Source: Alicyclobacillus mali NBRC 102425 (GTDB taxonomy: Bacteria; Bacillota; Bacilli; Alicyclobacillales; Alicyclobacillaceae). From it: a stretch of 38,436 nt of DNA. Location of the stretch: assembly GCF_001570745.1 (NCBI RefSeq), contig NZ_BCSG01000032.1:1-38436 (forward strand), written 5' to 3'. This document shows positions 24,519 to 33,147 of the stretch, piece by piece (position 1 is the first letter of the stretch; each line of letters begins with the position of its first letter). Below the pieces are notes generated by a model. It did not search any database, was not told the DNA's origin, and saw only the letters and a list, made by a program, of their open reading frames with translations. Both the position numbers and the translations under genes were made by a program.

Positions 24519-24526
24519 AAGGTATG
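24519..24526 (-). promoter_or_regulatory. Possible SigE/SigK -10 element before spoVK
   Basis: CATACCTT on the minus strand lies about 46 bases before the spoVK ATG and resembles the -10 of mother-cell sigma factors. Bacillus spoVK is a mother-cell gene. A good -35 is not apparent. Confidence 0.35.
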
Positions 24527-24538
24527 CGCCAGCGCGCC

Positions 24539-24556
24539 CATGGGTGATCGCCCATG
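24539..24556. repeat. 18-bp palindrome upstream of spoVK
   Basis: CATGGGTGATCGCCCATG is symmetric except for one pair. It lies just upstream of the possible spoVK promoter and next to the terminator of the neighbouring lipoprotein gene. It could be an operator or part of the terminator structure. Confidence 0.3.
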
Positions 24557-24563
24557 ACAGGCG

Positions 24564-24610
24564 AAAAAAACAGGGCCTATCCCACCGAAACGAGCGGTGG
24601 AAACGGCCCT
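24564..24610 (-). terminator. Intrinsic terminator of the lipoprotein gene
   Basis: On the minus strand AGGGCC and GGCCCT close a stem with an inner CCACCG/CGGTGG helix, followed by TTTTTTT. It lies 42 bases past the lipoprotein stop and separates that gene from spoVK. Confidence 0.85.
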
Positions 24611-24651
24611 TTGACGTCGTCTGAATTCTAGAATCGCCTGCGCTTGGATTT

Positions 24652-26148
24652 TCAATAGATGCCGGGCGCCGTCTCGGCGTAGTTGGTGGTGTCGACAGGC
24701 CACCACTTGATGCCAATGCTCGGCGCGACGCCGTCCGACCGGTTCTCCTGGATCAGGTTGGCTGGAACCGGGGTGTTGCGAATTTCAATCACGGTCTCGG
24801 CCGGGTTCGATGTGTAAAACGTCAGGCCGCGGACGTCGTTCAGCGTTGGCACGTACGCACCAAAGACGGGATCGAGAATCGCCAGGATGTGAATATACGC
24901 CTTTCCTTGCTCGTAGGTCACACGGTACGACACGTACTGCTGAACCACGTTGTAGTTGAGCAGGCGGCTCGTCCGCGTGACGAGAATCTTACCTTCGTAG
25001 TACTGCTGCGCGAGGCGCCGCAGTGCTTCCACCGCCGGCTGCGGTAACACGCCTGGATAGGTGGTGCCGCAAAGGTGTTGCGCCACAATGGAGTAGTCGT
25101 GATGGGCCTCGATTTCCTCCAGATGAGCCGGTGATAACTGTTCGTTGAGCCCAAACGGCGTCCAGTTCCATTCAGGATCTCCCTTGGCGTTGAATCCTTC
25201 GGATGTATAGCGCCAAAAGCCCCAGACTTCCCGGCCATCCGGCAGCTTCAAAGGGTAGATCATGGAACTCATGCCAAACTGATCGCTCGCGCCGTCCGGC
25301 CACACAAACCGGATGCCGTACGGAATCGTGATGTCCGTGTGGTAGTACTTGGACCAAGGGTTGGCACCCTGTTGATAGTTGTAGAACGGACTCTTGCCGT
25401 AGTCTCCGAAATTGTCCACATTCGACTTATTGCCATGATCCGTCCACACCGTGAGGTCGTCGCCATCCGCCTTGAGCGCGTCGATGGCTTGGACGGCAAG
25501 CTTGCGTGAGAAAAGAGTGTCGTTCGGATTTCTCTGGCTGAAATCGCCAAACGTATGCATGGTGTCGATCCAACCGACATGAATGTAATGATTCAGAATG
25601 GCGGCCGCGTACGGCTGATTCGACACCCCCTTGAACCAGCTCAGTTCGTCCGACATGGGCTCGTGGTTGATGTCCACGTATCCCGGCAAATTGTCTCCGT
25701 TGTACATAAAGAACGAGTCCGCGAAATCCAGTCCGAGACCCTTGCCGAGCGGCGTCATCTGCGTCGTGTTGATAAACTCGTGAATTAGATTGAATTTGCG
25801 CAGAGTCTCGCTATCCGCGTCGGACGAGATGGCAAGCATTGCGTCGTACGGATATGGAAACTTCCGCATGCCGTACACTTTCGGCGCAACGTGCGTGTTG
25901 ACCACGGGATACGGCTGGCTTGGGACGGCTGGGTTCCCGGCCGGTCCGCCGCCGGTTTCTGAGGTCACATTGCTCCCGCCTGCAGGTGTGGAGGCGCTCG
26001 TGGGCGATGTTTGAGTCTGGTTGGTCAGCGCCCGCACCGCCACATCGGCGGCACCTTTCGCCTCTGGACCGCCCGTCACGCCACAACCTGTTACGCCCAC
26101 TGCCGCGAGGCATAGCGCGGCAGACATCATTGAGATTTTGCCCTTCAT
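24652..26148 (-). CDS. Large secreted lipoprotein, possible NodB-like/glycan-active domain
   Basis: A 498-residue lipoprotein: the signal peptide ends at the lipobox GVTGC (Cys22), followed by a Thr/Ser/Pro/Gly-rich linker to about residue 95. The folded part begins YGMRKFPYPYDAMLAISSDAD, where a hydrophobic strand ending in Asp residues recalls the first motif of NodB-type deacetylase barrels; HTFGDF and TDHGNKSN may be further metal-site segments. Aromatic residues are frequent. I cannot place it in a named family. ATG at 26148 has GGGGGAAG upstream; the frame is open further. A SpoVB-like flippase starts divergently 200 bases away and galE lies beyond it, so surface glycan work is plausible but not shown. 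Confidence 0.55.
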   Translation of the reverse strand: MKGKISMMSAALCLAAVGVTGCGVTGGPEAKGAADVAVRALTNQTQTSPTSASTPAGGSNVTSETGGGPAGNPAVPSQPYPVVNTHVAPKVYGMRKFPYPYDAMLAISSDADSETLRKFNLIHEFINTTQMTPLGKGLGLDFADSFFMYNGDNLPGYVDINHEPMSDELSWFKGVSNQPYAAAILNHYIHVGWIDTMHTFGDFSQRNPNDTLFSRKLAVQAIDALKADGDDLTVWTDHGNKSNVDNFGDYGKSPFYNYQQGANPWSKYYHTDITIPYGIRFVWPDGASDQFGMSSMIYPLKLPDGREVWGFWRYTSEGFNAKGDPEWNWTPFGLNEQLSPAHLEEIEAHHDYSIVAQHLCGTTYPGVLPQPAVEALRRLAQQYYEGKILVTRTSRLLNYNVVQQYVSYRVTYEQGKAYIHILAILDPVFGAYVPTLNDVRGLTFYTSNPAETVIEIRNTPVPANLIQENRSDGVAPSIGIKWWPVDTTNYAETAPGIY

Positions 26149-26324
26149 CTTCCGCTTCCCCCGTATCTCTGGGTCTCGGCACGGGATGCGGTGCGTCACA
26201 CCGCGTCCACCGCGCCCTTCCGCTACGAAGGTAGCGCGCCGAGTTCAAACTCACTTCAAGCGATTGGTGGAACTGAACCGACTTTCCGCCGCTGAACTCG
26301 AAGGTCTTTGTCCCGCCGATGTGA

Positions 26325-26332
26325 CATACCCT
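26325..26332 (+). promoter_or_regulatory. Possible SigE/SigK -10 element before the spoVB-like gene
   Basis: CATACCCT lies 21-30 bases before the two possible starts of the spoVB-like gene and matches the mother-cell -10 pattern at most positions. The -35 (around GGTCTTT) is weak. Confidence 0.3.
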
Positions 26333-26352
26333 TTCGGTGACGGAGATGTGGG

Positions 26353-27939
26353 GTGGAAGCGATGTCCAGAAGGCGACAATCATTCTTGCACGGTGCCGCG
26401 GTGCTTGCCTTTGCCGGGATCGTGACGCGTGTGATGGCGCTGGCCGTTCAAATGGTCATGGCCCGGACGATGGGTGCACAGGGTTTTGGCTTGTTTCAGA
26501 CCATCAGCCCGCCATACCTGCTGCTCGTCACCCTCGCGACCTTTGGCCTCTCGCCCGCGGTCTCCAAGGTCCTCGCCGAACATCTCGCCGTCGGAGACGT
26601 CGCCCGAGCGCGCAAGGCCTGGCTCACGGCAAACGCCTGGAGCGCCATGTCCGGATTGGCCGTGGTATTCCTTGCCTTTGCCCTGTCTCCACACCTGCCG
26701 CGCTTCATGGATCCCCGGGCCATCCCGGCCTTTCTGGCCATGGTCTTTCGCATTCCCATCGTTTGTCTCTCGTCGGTGATGAGCGGTTTTTATATGGGGG
26801 TACAAAACCAGACACCGCCGGCGCTCGCGTGGATCGTCGAGACGACAGTGCGGGCGGCGGCGTCCGTGCCGCTCATGATCTGGATGAGCCCGTGGGGGGT
26901 TCGATACGGAGCTCTCGCCCTGGTCATCGGCGGAGGCTTGGGTGAACTCGCAGGATATCTGACCATGCTTTGCACCTATTGGCTTCGGGACCGCCGTCTG
27001 CTCTCCGCGGACGCTCCCGCAAGACGGTCCAACCGAGGTGTGTTTCGCGATCTCGCCCAGGTCGCCGTGCCCACCATGCTCGCCAACGCCCTGGGAGTCG
27101 TCGCATTCGCCGTGGAGCCCACGGTTATGTATCGGGCGTTTCTCGACGCCGGAGTCCCACGGCGAGAAGCCACGGCGATGTACGGGGCGTTTGGCATGGC
27201 CATGGAGCTCTTGTTTATGCCGACGGTGCTGTCCGGCGCCATCTCTTCCGTCATCGTGCCGGCCATCTCGGAAGCGAAGGCGCTCTGCGATCACCGGCTT
27301 GTGGCGCGCCGCATCGCCCAAGCCATGCATGCCGCGATGTTCGTCGCGCTGTTCGCGGTCGCATTTTTCGTCGCGTCGGGCGAGGACGCGGCCACGGCGC
27401 TCTATCGAAACCCAACCGCCGGACAACTGCTCACCTACCTCGCGCCGTCCTGCCTCTTTTTCTACTTGAGCGATCCGCTCTTCGCCGTCCTCCAAGGGCT
27501 GAATCGGGCGTTTGTCTCGACGGTCATCACGTTTGTTTCGAGCGCCGTTCGGCTCGCCTGCATGTACGAATTCGTCGCCATGGGCCACCAGGGCATCCAC
27601 GGGCTGGCTTCTGCAGTGGCCACGAGCGGCATTGTCGCGGCGGTGCTCGCGATGCTCGCCGTGAGGCGGTATCACGAGCTGGATATCGACCTGAAGATCA
27701 GCGTCAAAATGGCCGTCGCCGCCGCGGTGGCGTGGATCCCGATGAGCGCCGTGCAAAATCGCGCGGCCGACCAGTCGGCGTGGACTCAATTTGCCCTCTG
27801 CGCCATTGCCGGCATGGTCACCTATATCGTTTCTGCCATGTACCTGCGGCTCGCCAGCGTGGACGAGATCGCGCGCATCCCGCTCGTCGGCCAACCCCTG
27901 GCGCGTGTCATGCGCCGACTGCCGTTTCTCGGCGCTTAG
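26353..27939 (+). CDS. SpoVB-like lipid/polysaccharide flippase (MOP superfamily)
   Basis: A membrane protein of about 528 residues with 13-14 predicted helices, of the polysaccharide-biosynthesis/MurJ-SpoVB type that flips lipid-linked glycan precursors across the membrane. Typical features are the N-terminal helix FLHGAAVLAFAGIVTRVMALAVQMVMARTMGAQGFGLFQ, the repeated LSPAVSKV segment, and the basic loop before the second half (NRGVFRDLAQVAVPTMLAN). In Bacillus SpoVB is needed for spore cortex peptidoglycan. GTG at 26353 with GGAG seven bases upstream and ATG at 26362 are both possible starts. It is divergent from the lipoprotein gene and convergent with galE. Wzx-type transport of another glycan is the alternative. 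Confidence 0.82.
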   Translation: MEAMSRRRQSFLHGAAVLAFAGIVTRVMALAVQMVMARTMGAQGFGLFQTISPPYLLLVTLATFGLSPAVSKVLAEHLAVGDVARARKAWLTANAWSAMSGLAVVFLAFALSPHLPRFMDPRAIPAFLAMVFRIPIVCLSSVMSGFYMGVQNQTPPALAWIVETTVRAAASVPLMIWMSPWGVRYGALALVIGGGLGELAGYLTMLCTYWLRDRRLLSADAPARRSNRGVFRDLAQVAVPTMLANALGVVAFAVEPTVMYRAFLDAGVPRREATAMYGAFGMAMELLFMPTVLSGAISSVIVPAISEAKALCDHRLVARRIAQAMHAAMFVALFAVAFFVASGEDAATALYRNPTAGQLLTYLAPSCLFFYLSDPLFAVLQGLNRAFVSTVITFVSSAVRLACMYEFVAMGHQGIHGLASAVATSGIVAAVLAMLAVRRYHELDIDLKISVKMAVAAAVAWIPMSAVQNRAADQSAWTQFALCAIAGMVTYIVSAMYLRLASVDEIARIPLVGQPLARVMRRLPFLGA

Positions 27940-27953
27940 CCTCCGTCGAGGCT
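27938..27953. terminator. Short hairpin between convergent spoVB-like and galE genes
   Basis: AGCCTC and GAGGCT form a perfect six-base stem around a CGTC loop between the two convergent stop codons. No T-run follows, so terminator function is uncertain. Confidence 0.35.
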
Positions 27954-27958
27954 GGGTC

Positions 27959-28972
27959 TCAGGCGGGATCGTATCCGTTCGGGTTCTGCGACTGCCAGCG
28001 CCAGGTGTCTCGGCACATCGCATCGAGGTCCTGCGTCGCCTTCCAACCGAGCACGCGCTCCGCTTTTGAAGGGTCAGCGTAACTCACCGCTGCGTCTCCA
28101 GGGCGCCTCGGACCGATCCGGTATGGAATGCTTCTCCCGCTGGCGCGCTCAAACGCGCGAATGACCTCGAGTACACTGGATCCTTTCCCAGTTCCAAGGT
28201 TGAAGGCTTCCGCTCCTGCGTGCGACAACACCCAGTCGAGCGCGCGCACGTGACCGACGGCGAGGTCCATGACGTGAATGTAATCGCGAACACCCGTGCC
28301 ATCTGGCGTCGGGTAGTCGTCGCCAAACACAACGACCTCCGGACGCTTGCCAACAGCCACCTGCGCCACATAGGGGACCAGGTTGTTCGGAATGCCTTGT
28401 GGGTCCTCGCCGATCCGGCCCGAGGGATGCGCCCCAACCGGATTGAAGTACCGCAGGAGAGCCGCGCCAAACCCCTCGGCCGCCGCCGCGACGTCGCGCA
28501 GAACCTGCTCGATCATCGCCTTGGTCTGGCCGTACGGATTGACGGGCGAGATGGGCATGTCTTCCTTCAACGGCATCTCGTTTGAAGCCCCGTACACAGT
28601 TGCGGACGAACTGAACACGATTTTCTTCACGCCATGTCGCGCCATGGATTCCAGAAGATTTAGGGTGCTGCCGAGGTTATTCCGATAGTAGCGCAGGGGC
28701 TCTGCGACCGACTCGCCGACAGCTTTCAGGCCGGCGAAGTGAATGACAGCTCGAAACTCGTAGCTGTGAAACACGTCGTCCAGCGCACCGGCGTCGAGCA
28801 TGTCCACCGAGTGCACCGGGAACGATTTGCCGGCGATCTCGGCAACGCGCCGCATCGCCTCTGGTTTGGAATTCGCGAAGTTGTCGATGGCGACGATGTC
28901 ATACCCGGATTCCAGCAACGCCACGCACGTGTGCGAACCGATGTATCCGGCCGCTCCCGTTACCAAAATCAT
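27959..28972 (-). CDS. galE: UDP-glucose 4-epimerase
   Basis: A 337-residue short-chain dehydrogenase-type epimerase that interconverts UDP-glucose and UDP-galactose for glycan synthesis or galactose use. It has the NAD-binding start MILVTGAAGYIGSHT, the phosphate-contact Asp-Asn pair in IVAIDNFANS, the catalytic Ser in FSSSATVYG, the Tyr-x3-Lys motif in NPYGQTKAMIE, and the substrate-binding run RYFNPVGAHPSGRIGEDPQGIPNNLVPYV. RDYIHVMDLAVGH follows. The C-terminus ends a little early relative to E. coli GalE but the fold is complete. No gal genes flank it; the nearby flippase points to glycan precursors. Confidence 0.94.
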   Translation of the reverse strand: MILVTGAAGYIGSHTCVALLESGYDIVAIDNFANSKPEAMRRVAEIAGKSFPVHSVDMLDAGALDDVFHSYEFRAVIHFAGLKAVGESVAEPLRYYRNNLGSTLNLLESMARHGVKKIVFSSSATVYGASNEMPLKEDMPISPVNPYGQTKAMIEQVLRDVAAAAEGFGAALLRYFNPVGAHPSGRIGEDPQGIPNNLVPYVAQVAVGKRPEVVVFGDDYPTPDGTGVRDYIHVMDLAVGHVRALDWVLSHAGAEAFNLGTGKGSSVLEVIRAFERASGRSIPYRIGPRRPGDAAVSYADPSKAERVLGWKATQDLDAMCRDTWRWQSQNPNGYDPA

Positions 28973-29052
28973 TCGTTCACCCCCAGCGAAGTAGGACCAC
29001 GACCACTATACCAAAAACGGCGCATGTCGCGATCCGCCCTCACCGAGGCGCT

Positions 29053-30555
29053 TCAACGCGCGCGACGGCGACTGCGAAGAACCGTGGGCACGCCGCCCAA
29101 GTTGCTCGACGGCCAGCGGATGAGAACGTCCCGCATCCCGTCCCTCCATGCGAAGGGAATGAGTGGCCACAGATACGGCTTGCCGAACGACTTGGTGGTG
29201 AGGAGCAGGAGGAACCAAGAGGCCGTGCTCAACAGAAAACCGCCCCAGTTCAGCGCCGCGGTCCACAGCATGATCCAGATGCGCGCCATCTGGTTGGCGG
29301 ATGCCAGCTCGAACGACGAGGTTGCGTACTGCGCCAGCATCACGAAGCCCATGTACACGAGCACCTCGGGCTGAAGCAGCTGAATCTGCGTGGAAAACTG
29401 CCCAAACAGCAAGGCTGACACGATGCCAATGGCGTTCGAAAGCGTGACGGGAACATTTAAGACCGCCAGCCGCAGCACGTCGAGCGCAAACTCCGCCAAC
29501 AGCAGTTGCGCCCAGAGTGGCAGCGGATCGTTCCGACTCGCCATAAAGAACTTTGCCCAGGATGGGAGAAGTCCCGGGTGCTGGTTCGCGAGCATGAAGA
29601 TGCCCGGCAGAAACACGCTCATGAAGACCGAGATGACGATAATCCAGCGCAGGTACGTGCCGACGAGCGGAAACGAATGATATTCCTGCGGATGCTGAAT
29701 GTGCTGAAAGAAGGTCGTGGGTGCGATAATCACCTCGGCCGTCGCATCGACGACGATCACGACATGCCCTTCGATGAGCGCTGTGGCTGCGACATCTGGC
29801 CGTTCGGTGTAGCGCACGATGGGATACGGGTTCCACTTCACCTTGCCGATGAGATCGACCAGCTGCTGTTCGCCCATCATCATACCGCCTGTCTTGACGC
29901 TGCGGAGCAGCTCTCGGATGGCCGAGACGGTCTCCTCGTCAGCCACATCCTTCAGGTACATCAGGCTCACGTCGGTCTGGCCGCGATCGCCCACCTGGTA
30001 CAACTCGTTGCGCAGGCGTGGATCGCGGAGCCGGCGGCGGATGAGCGTCGTGTTCATCAGCATGGTCTCGGTGAATCCGTCGTGGTTGCCGCGGATCACG
30101 CGCTCGATCATGGGTGGCTCAATGCCGCGCATCGGATAAACGCGCGTATCGACCACAAGCACTTTGTCGTAACCGTCGATAAAGGTCACGAGCGGGCCGG
30201 AGAGGATAAAGCGGACCGCATCCGACATCTGATTCACGACTTGCACCTGCACGAAATCGATGTGCGTATTGAGGTAAAAGACGAGTTCCTCGATGTCGTA
30301 CGCCTGGCCCTGACGCTCTCGCTCAAACGCCTCGACGTTGCGGTGAAAGCTGTCGAGCACGAGGACGACGTTCATGGTGAGAAAGAAGCCGTTGGTCACA
30401 TACGACATCATGTTCAGGCGGCCGTACCGAAACGGCTTGGCCATGATGTCCCACGTGGTGCCGATGCCGAGGAGCTGATGGATGTAATTGACGTTCTGCT
30501 CCAAGGTCCGACTGATGGGTTGGCTCACCAAGGGCTCGGCCGACTGTCGCATCAT
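29053..30555 (-). CDS. SpoVAF-like GerA-family germination protein
   Basis: A membrane protein of about 500 residues of the GerAA/SpoVAF family. The N-terminal soluble half has NVNYIHQLLGIGTTWDI and the middle has WNPYPIVRYTERPDVAATALIEGHVVIVVDA, then TTFFQHIQHPQEYHSFPLVGTYLRWI, a run typical of SpoVAF rather than of receptor A subunits; about five membrane helices follow. SpoVAF is a GerA-A paralog thought to help ion release early in germination. GGTGGAGGAGG just before the tandem ATGs at 30555 and 30552 marks the start; the frame runs upstream through the ribosome-binding site itself. It is the last of five gerA-type genes and not part of a spoVA operon here. Confidence 0.82.
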   Translation of the reverse strand: MMRQSAEPLVSQPISRTLEQNVNYIHQLLGIGTTWDIMAKPFRYGRLNMMSYVTNGFFLTMNVVLVLDSFHRNVEAFERERQGQAYDIEELVFYLNTHIDFVQVQVVNQMSDAVRFILSGPLVTFIDGYDKVLVVDTRVYPMRGIEPPMIERVIRGNHDGFTETMLMNTTLIRRRLRDPRLRNELYQVGDRGQTDVSLMYLKDVADEETVSAIRELLRSVKTGGMMMGEQQLVDLIGKVKWNPYPIVRYTERPDVAATALIEGHVVIVVDATAEVIIAPTTFFQHIQHPQEYHSFPLVGTYLRWIIVISVFMSVFLPGIFMLANQHPGLLPSWAKFFMASRNDPLPLWAQLLLAEFALDVLRLAVLNVPVTLSNAIGIVSALLFGQFSTQIQLLQPEVLVYMGFVMLAQYATSSFELASANQMARIWIMLWTAALNWGGFLLSTASWFLLLLTTKSFGKPYLWPLIPFAWRDGMRDVLIRWPSSNLGGVPTVLRSRRRAR

Positions 30556-30620
30556 GGTACCTCCTCCACCTTTCATCCATGTGCATGTCCCATCCTAACC
30601 ATGCCTTGGATTCCGCGTTT

Positions 30621-31727
30621 TTATGTGTTTTGGAGCCTGCGCGGGCGTTTGGTTCTGACCATCTGCGCGGTGCGAAGCGCGTACAGCGCACCGGGAAGGA
30701 GGACGACGGTCAACAGAAAGTAGCCTGGGACGTCCCGCAGGATAAAGTTCGTCACGTCAAACACGTTTCGAAACAAGTAATTCGACAGCGACCACCCGAG
30801 CAGGGCGACGGGTATCGGTATCCAGGTGCGCTCGGGCGATCGGCTCACATCCTTCACCGCTTCTCCCACAGCGAGTTGAAGGGCTGCGAGCTTGAGGACG
30901 AGCGTGATGGCCACGCCCATGACGTACAGCGTGTCCAGGCGTTCGACGAACTTGCCTTGTCGGATGGCTCGCACGAGTTCGAGCACCGGATAATTCAAGT
31001 AGCGGGCCGGATCGCCGAGCACGCCCACGGTGAGCGTCACGAGGGCGGACAGGACGAAGGCGCTGATGGCCCCCGCGATGAGGATGTCCCACGGCAACGT
31101 GCGCGGACTGCGGAGCGCCGGCACCCACTGCAGGGCAATGGAGAATTCGAGCCCGTAGGCGAACGCTGGCACGACGGCCGCGTGCCACGCTGCACCGGCG
31201 GGATCGCCGAGGAGCGGCTGAAAGGGCGACGCGTCAAACAGGCGTGCGGCGAGCAGAAACAGGACAGGGGAAACCACAGCAGCGAGTGGAACAATGAACT
31301 CGTTGACACGCGCCACGACTTCAATGCCGAGGTACGCGAGGTACATGGACACCGCAAACGCGATGGCGCTGAGAAGAAAATCCGGCGTGTTCGGCAAGAC
31401 GGAGATGCCGATGAAGGCGCTCATCTCGCGGCCGATGGTGGCCATGGTGATGAAACCGTAGGCGAGGTACCAAATTCCAAACATGCGGCCAAGCACAGGG
31501 CCGAGCACGTCGATGGCGGCCTGGGTGAGACTTCGCCCCGGAAACAGGCGCACATGCGCGAGCGAGACGAGGGAGCACATGACGGCGCCCAAGAGCAGGC
31601 CGAAGGCCGCAACCCATGCGTCCCGAAGCGTGAATTGGGCGATGGTCCCGGGCATGGTGACGATGCCCGTGCCGAGAACGGTCCAGATGAGCATGAGAAT
31701 CAGCTGATAGCGAGACACCTGAACCAC
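30621..31727 (-). CDS. Germinant receptor B subunit (GerAB-type permease)
   Basis: A 368-residue protein with about ten membrane helices of the spore-germination permease family, related to amino-acid permeases (APC fold) and thought to bind the germinant. The start VSRYQLILMLIWTVLGTGIVTMPGTIAQ matches the family's first helix, and GREMSAFIGISVLPNTP and RVNEFIVPLAAVVSPVLF are further family-like stretches. The GTG at 31727 follows AGGAGG by about 11 bases. It lies seven bases after the small D-like gene and ahead of the SpoVAF-like gene. In the spore it would sit in the inner membrane with the A and C subunits. Confidence 0.88.
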   Translation of the reverse strand: MVQVSRYQLILMLIWTVLGTGIVTMPGTIAQFTLRDAWVAAFGLLLGAVMCSLVSLAHVRLFPGRSLTQAAIDVLGPVLGRMFGIWYLAYGFITMATIGREMSAFIGISVLPNTPDFLLSAIAFAVSMYLAYLGIEVVARVNEFIVPLAAVVSPVLFLLAARLFDASPFQPLLGDPAGAAWHAAVVPAFAYGLEFSIALQWVPALRSPRTLPWDILIAGAISAFVLSALVTLTVGVLGDPARYLNYPVLELVRAIRQGKFVERLDTLYVMGVAITLVLKLAALQLAVGEAVKDVSRSPERTWIPIPVALLGWSLSNYLFRNVFDVTNFILRDVPGYFLLTVVLLPGALYALRTAQMVRTKRPRRLQNT

Positions 31728-31733
31728 GACGAG

Positions 31734-31979
31734 TCATTCCTCCTGTAGCACGCCCTGCCCCCCGTACAACCAGGCGCTCGGGCCGGAAAACGCAAGGTCG
31801 AGCAGGTGAAGCGGGCCGAGTTTCGGCCACCAATGGAGATCGGCCGCGATCGCCACGCCGATGGCTAGCGAGGTCAGAAGGAACCACGCGAGCCACTCGC
31901 GCCACGAACCAGGGACCCAGCGGCGAAAGTCCACCAAGGCAGCGAGAACGGCCCACAGCACCGCCCATACGCTCGTCAT
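31734..31979 (-). CDS. Small two-helix membrane protein, germinant-receptor D-subunit-like
   Basis: An 81-residue protein with two hydrophobic segments: MTSVWAVLWAVLAALVDF at the N-terminus and WLAWFLLTSLAIGVAIAADL in the middle, then a short hydrophilic tail. Small two-helix D proteins accompany some gerA-type operons in Bacillus and Clostridia and modulate the receptor. ATG 31979 begins one base after the gerC-type stop codon, so the two are coupled, and the stop overlaps the Shine-Dalgarno of the B gene. The frame is open upstream to 32072 inside the C gene and should not be used. The D assignment rests on size, topology and position. Confidence 0.65.
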   Translation of the reverse strand: MTSVWAVLWAVLAALVDFRRWVPGSWREWLAWFLLTSLAIGVAIAADLHWWPKLGPLHLLDLAFSGPSAWLYGGQGVLQEE

Positions 31980-31980
31980 C

Positions 31981-33147
31981 TCAGTCGCCGCCTCCCTTCG
32001 CGTCATTCGCAAAAGGCGTCGTGCTCGCGAGCTGTCCATGGACGATGTGGGCTTCGATGTCATACACCACACGGATGCGCTTCCAGTCGCCTTCGGACAG
32101 GTTCATCCCGTGTTCTGCGCATGCGTTCGCCAAGCCAAACGCGTCCATGTCGACGGCGCGGGCGTGGTCGAGCGCCTCTGCGAGGCGATGTTTGACGTCC
32201 TTGCAAATTGATTCCTCCAGGCCAGCGAACGATTCGGCGCTCATCTTCTCGTTCGCCTGCCAACGCTCAACCTCACCCGTCCCGCGCCAGACCACACGCA
32301 CGGTCGGGTGAACGCGGGGGCCATCCACCGCGAGCCGCGTGGATGTGCGCAGCCAATGCACCCCGACGAACGCCTGTCGACCGCCTTCGCTCCAGGCAAC
32401 CGTCTGCCGCACATCGAATGTCCGCCCAAGCCACCATGCGTTGTCCAGCAACCGAGCGCGATCGACCACATCCACCCTGCCATCCCGCCGCAGATAGGCC
32501 AATCCCTCGATTTCGGGCGATCCGTCCGGCCCCTCGCCGACGACCGCAAGCGGCGCAACACCCGAAGGTCTGAGCAGTGCCTTGACCACGTGCAGTTCGT
32601 CACTCGCGAGACACGCCTCTCTGCGCGACGCCTCGTCAACGAGATCGCGGATCACGAGCGAGACGGGCTCGCTCTGACCTGTCGCGCCGCGCAGCACTTC
32701 CTCGGCGGACGTCGGCGTGACCACCCAGAGCTGGCTCCGGCGCAATTGGCGATTTCGCTCCAGGGCGTCGGCAATCATGGTGAAGTCACGCAGGGCGCCT
32801 TTCGAGAACAGCACGATCGCGTTGTGTTGAAGGTAGAGCGAATGGGAGAGCTTCGCCTGAAGGGCGCCCATGGCGTCTTCGAACGTCGGTGCTGCGGCCG
32901 AAACGATCCAATCCGGCGCGTTGCCCTGTGTGCTGGCGCTTCCACCCGTCGCTGGGTTGCCAGCGCCTCCTGGCTGAACGAGGTCCATGGAGAGCGCAAC
33001 ATGCCCTTCTTGCCGATCGACGCCCATGCCCGTTGCAATGTACAGGTGATCGATGTCGTTGTAATCGCACCCGGTCGCAAGGGCGGCACAGAGCAAGGCG
33101 GCCGTGATCGCGCGCTGGCGCTTGCTCACGGTCACCCATTTCGTCAC
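31981..33147 (-). CDS. Germinant receptor C subunit (GerAC-type lipoprotein)
   Basis: A lipoprotein of 388 residues: signal peptide ending in the lipobox LATGC, then DYNDIDHLYIATGMGVDRQEGHVALSMDLVQP, the normal opening of the Ger(x)C family, and the long three-domain body with SHSLYLQHNAIVLFSKGALRDF and SQLWVVTPTSAEEVL. The C-terminal domain (about 270 onwards) ends with GDWKRIRVVYDIEAHIVHGQL. GTG at 33147 overlaps the upstream TGA as GTGA and has GGAGG eight bases away, so it is preferred over starts further upstream. C subunits sit on the outer face of the spore inner membrane and are needed for receptor function. Confidence 0.88.
   Translation of the reverse strand: MTKWVTVSKRQRAITAALLCAALATGCDYNDIDHLYIATGMGVDRQEGHVALSMDLVQPGGAGNPATGGSASTQGNAPDWIVSAAAPTFEDAMGALQAKLSHSLYLQHNAIVLFSKGALRDFTMIADALERNRQLRRSQLWVVTPTSAEEVLRGATGQSEPVSLVIRDLVDEASRREACLASDELHVVKALLRPSGVAPLAVVGEGPDGSPEIEGLAYLRRDGRVDVVDRARLLDNAWWLGRTFDVRQTVAWSEGGRQAFVGVHWLRTSTRLAVDGPRVHPTVRVVWRGTGEVERWQANEKMSAESFAGLEESICKDVKHRLAEALDHARAVDMDAFGLANACAEHGMNLSEGDWKRIRVVYDIEAHIVHGQLASTTPFANDAKGGGD

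Noticed and set aside
26380-28023. 547-codon minus-strand frame opposite the spoVB-like gene
   Set aside because: The plus strand encodes a convincing multi-helix flippase; the opposite translation is hydrophilic and low in complexity.
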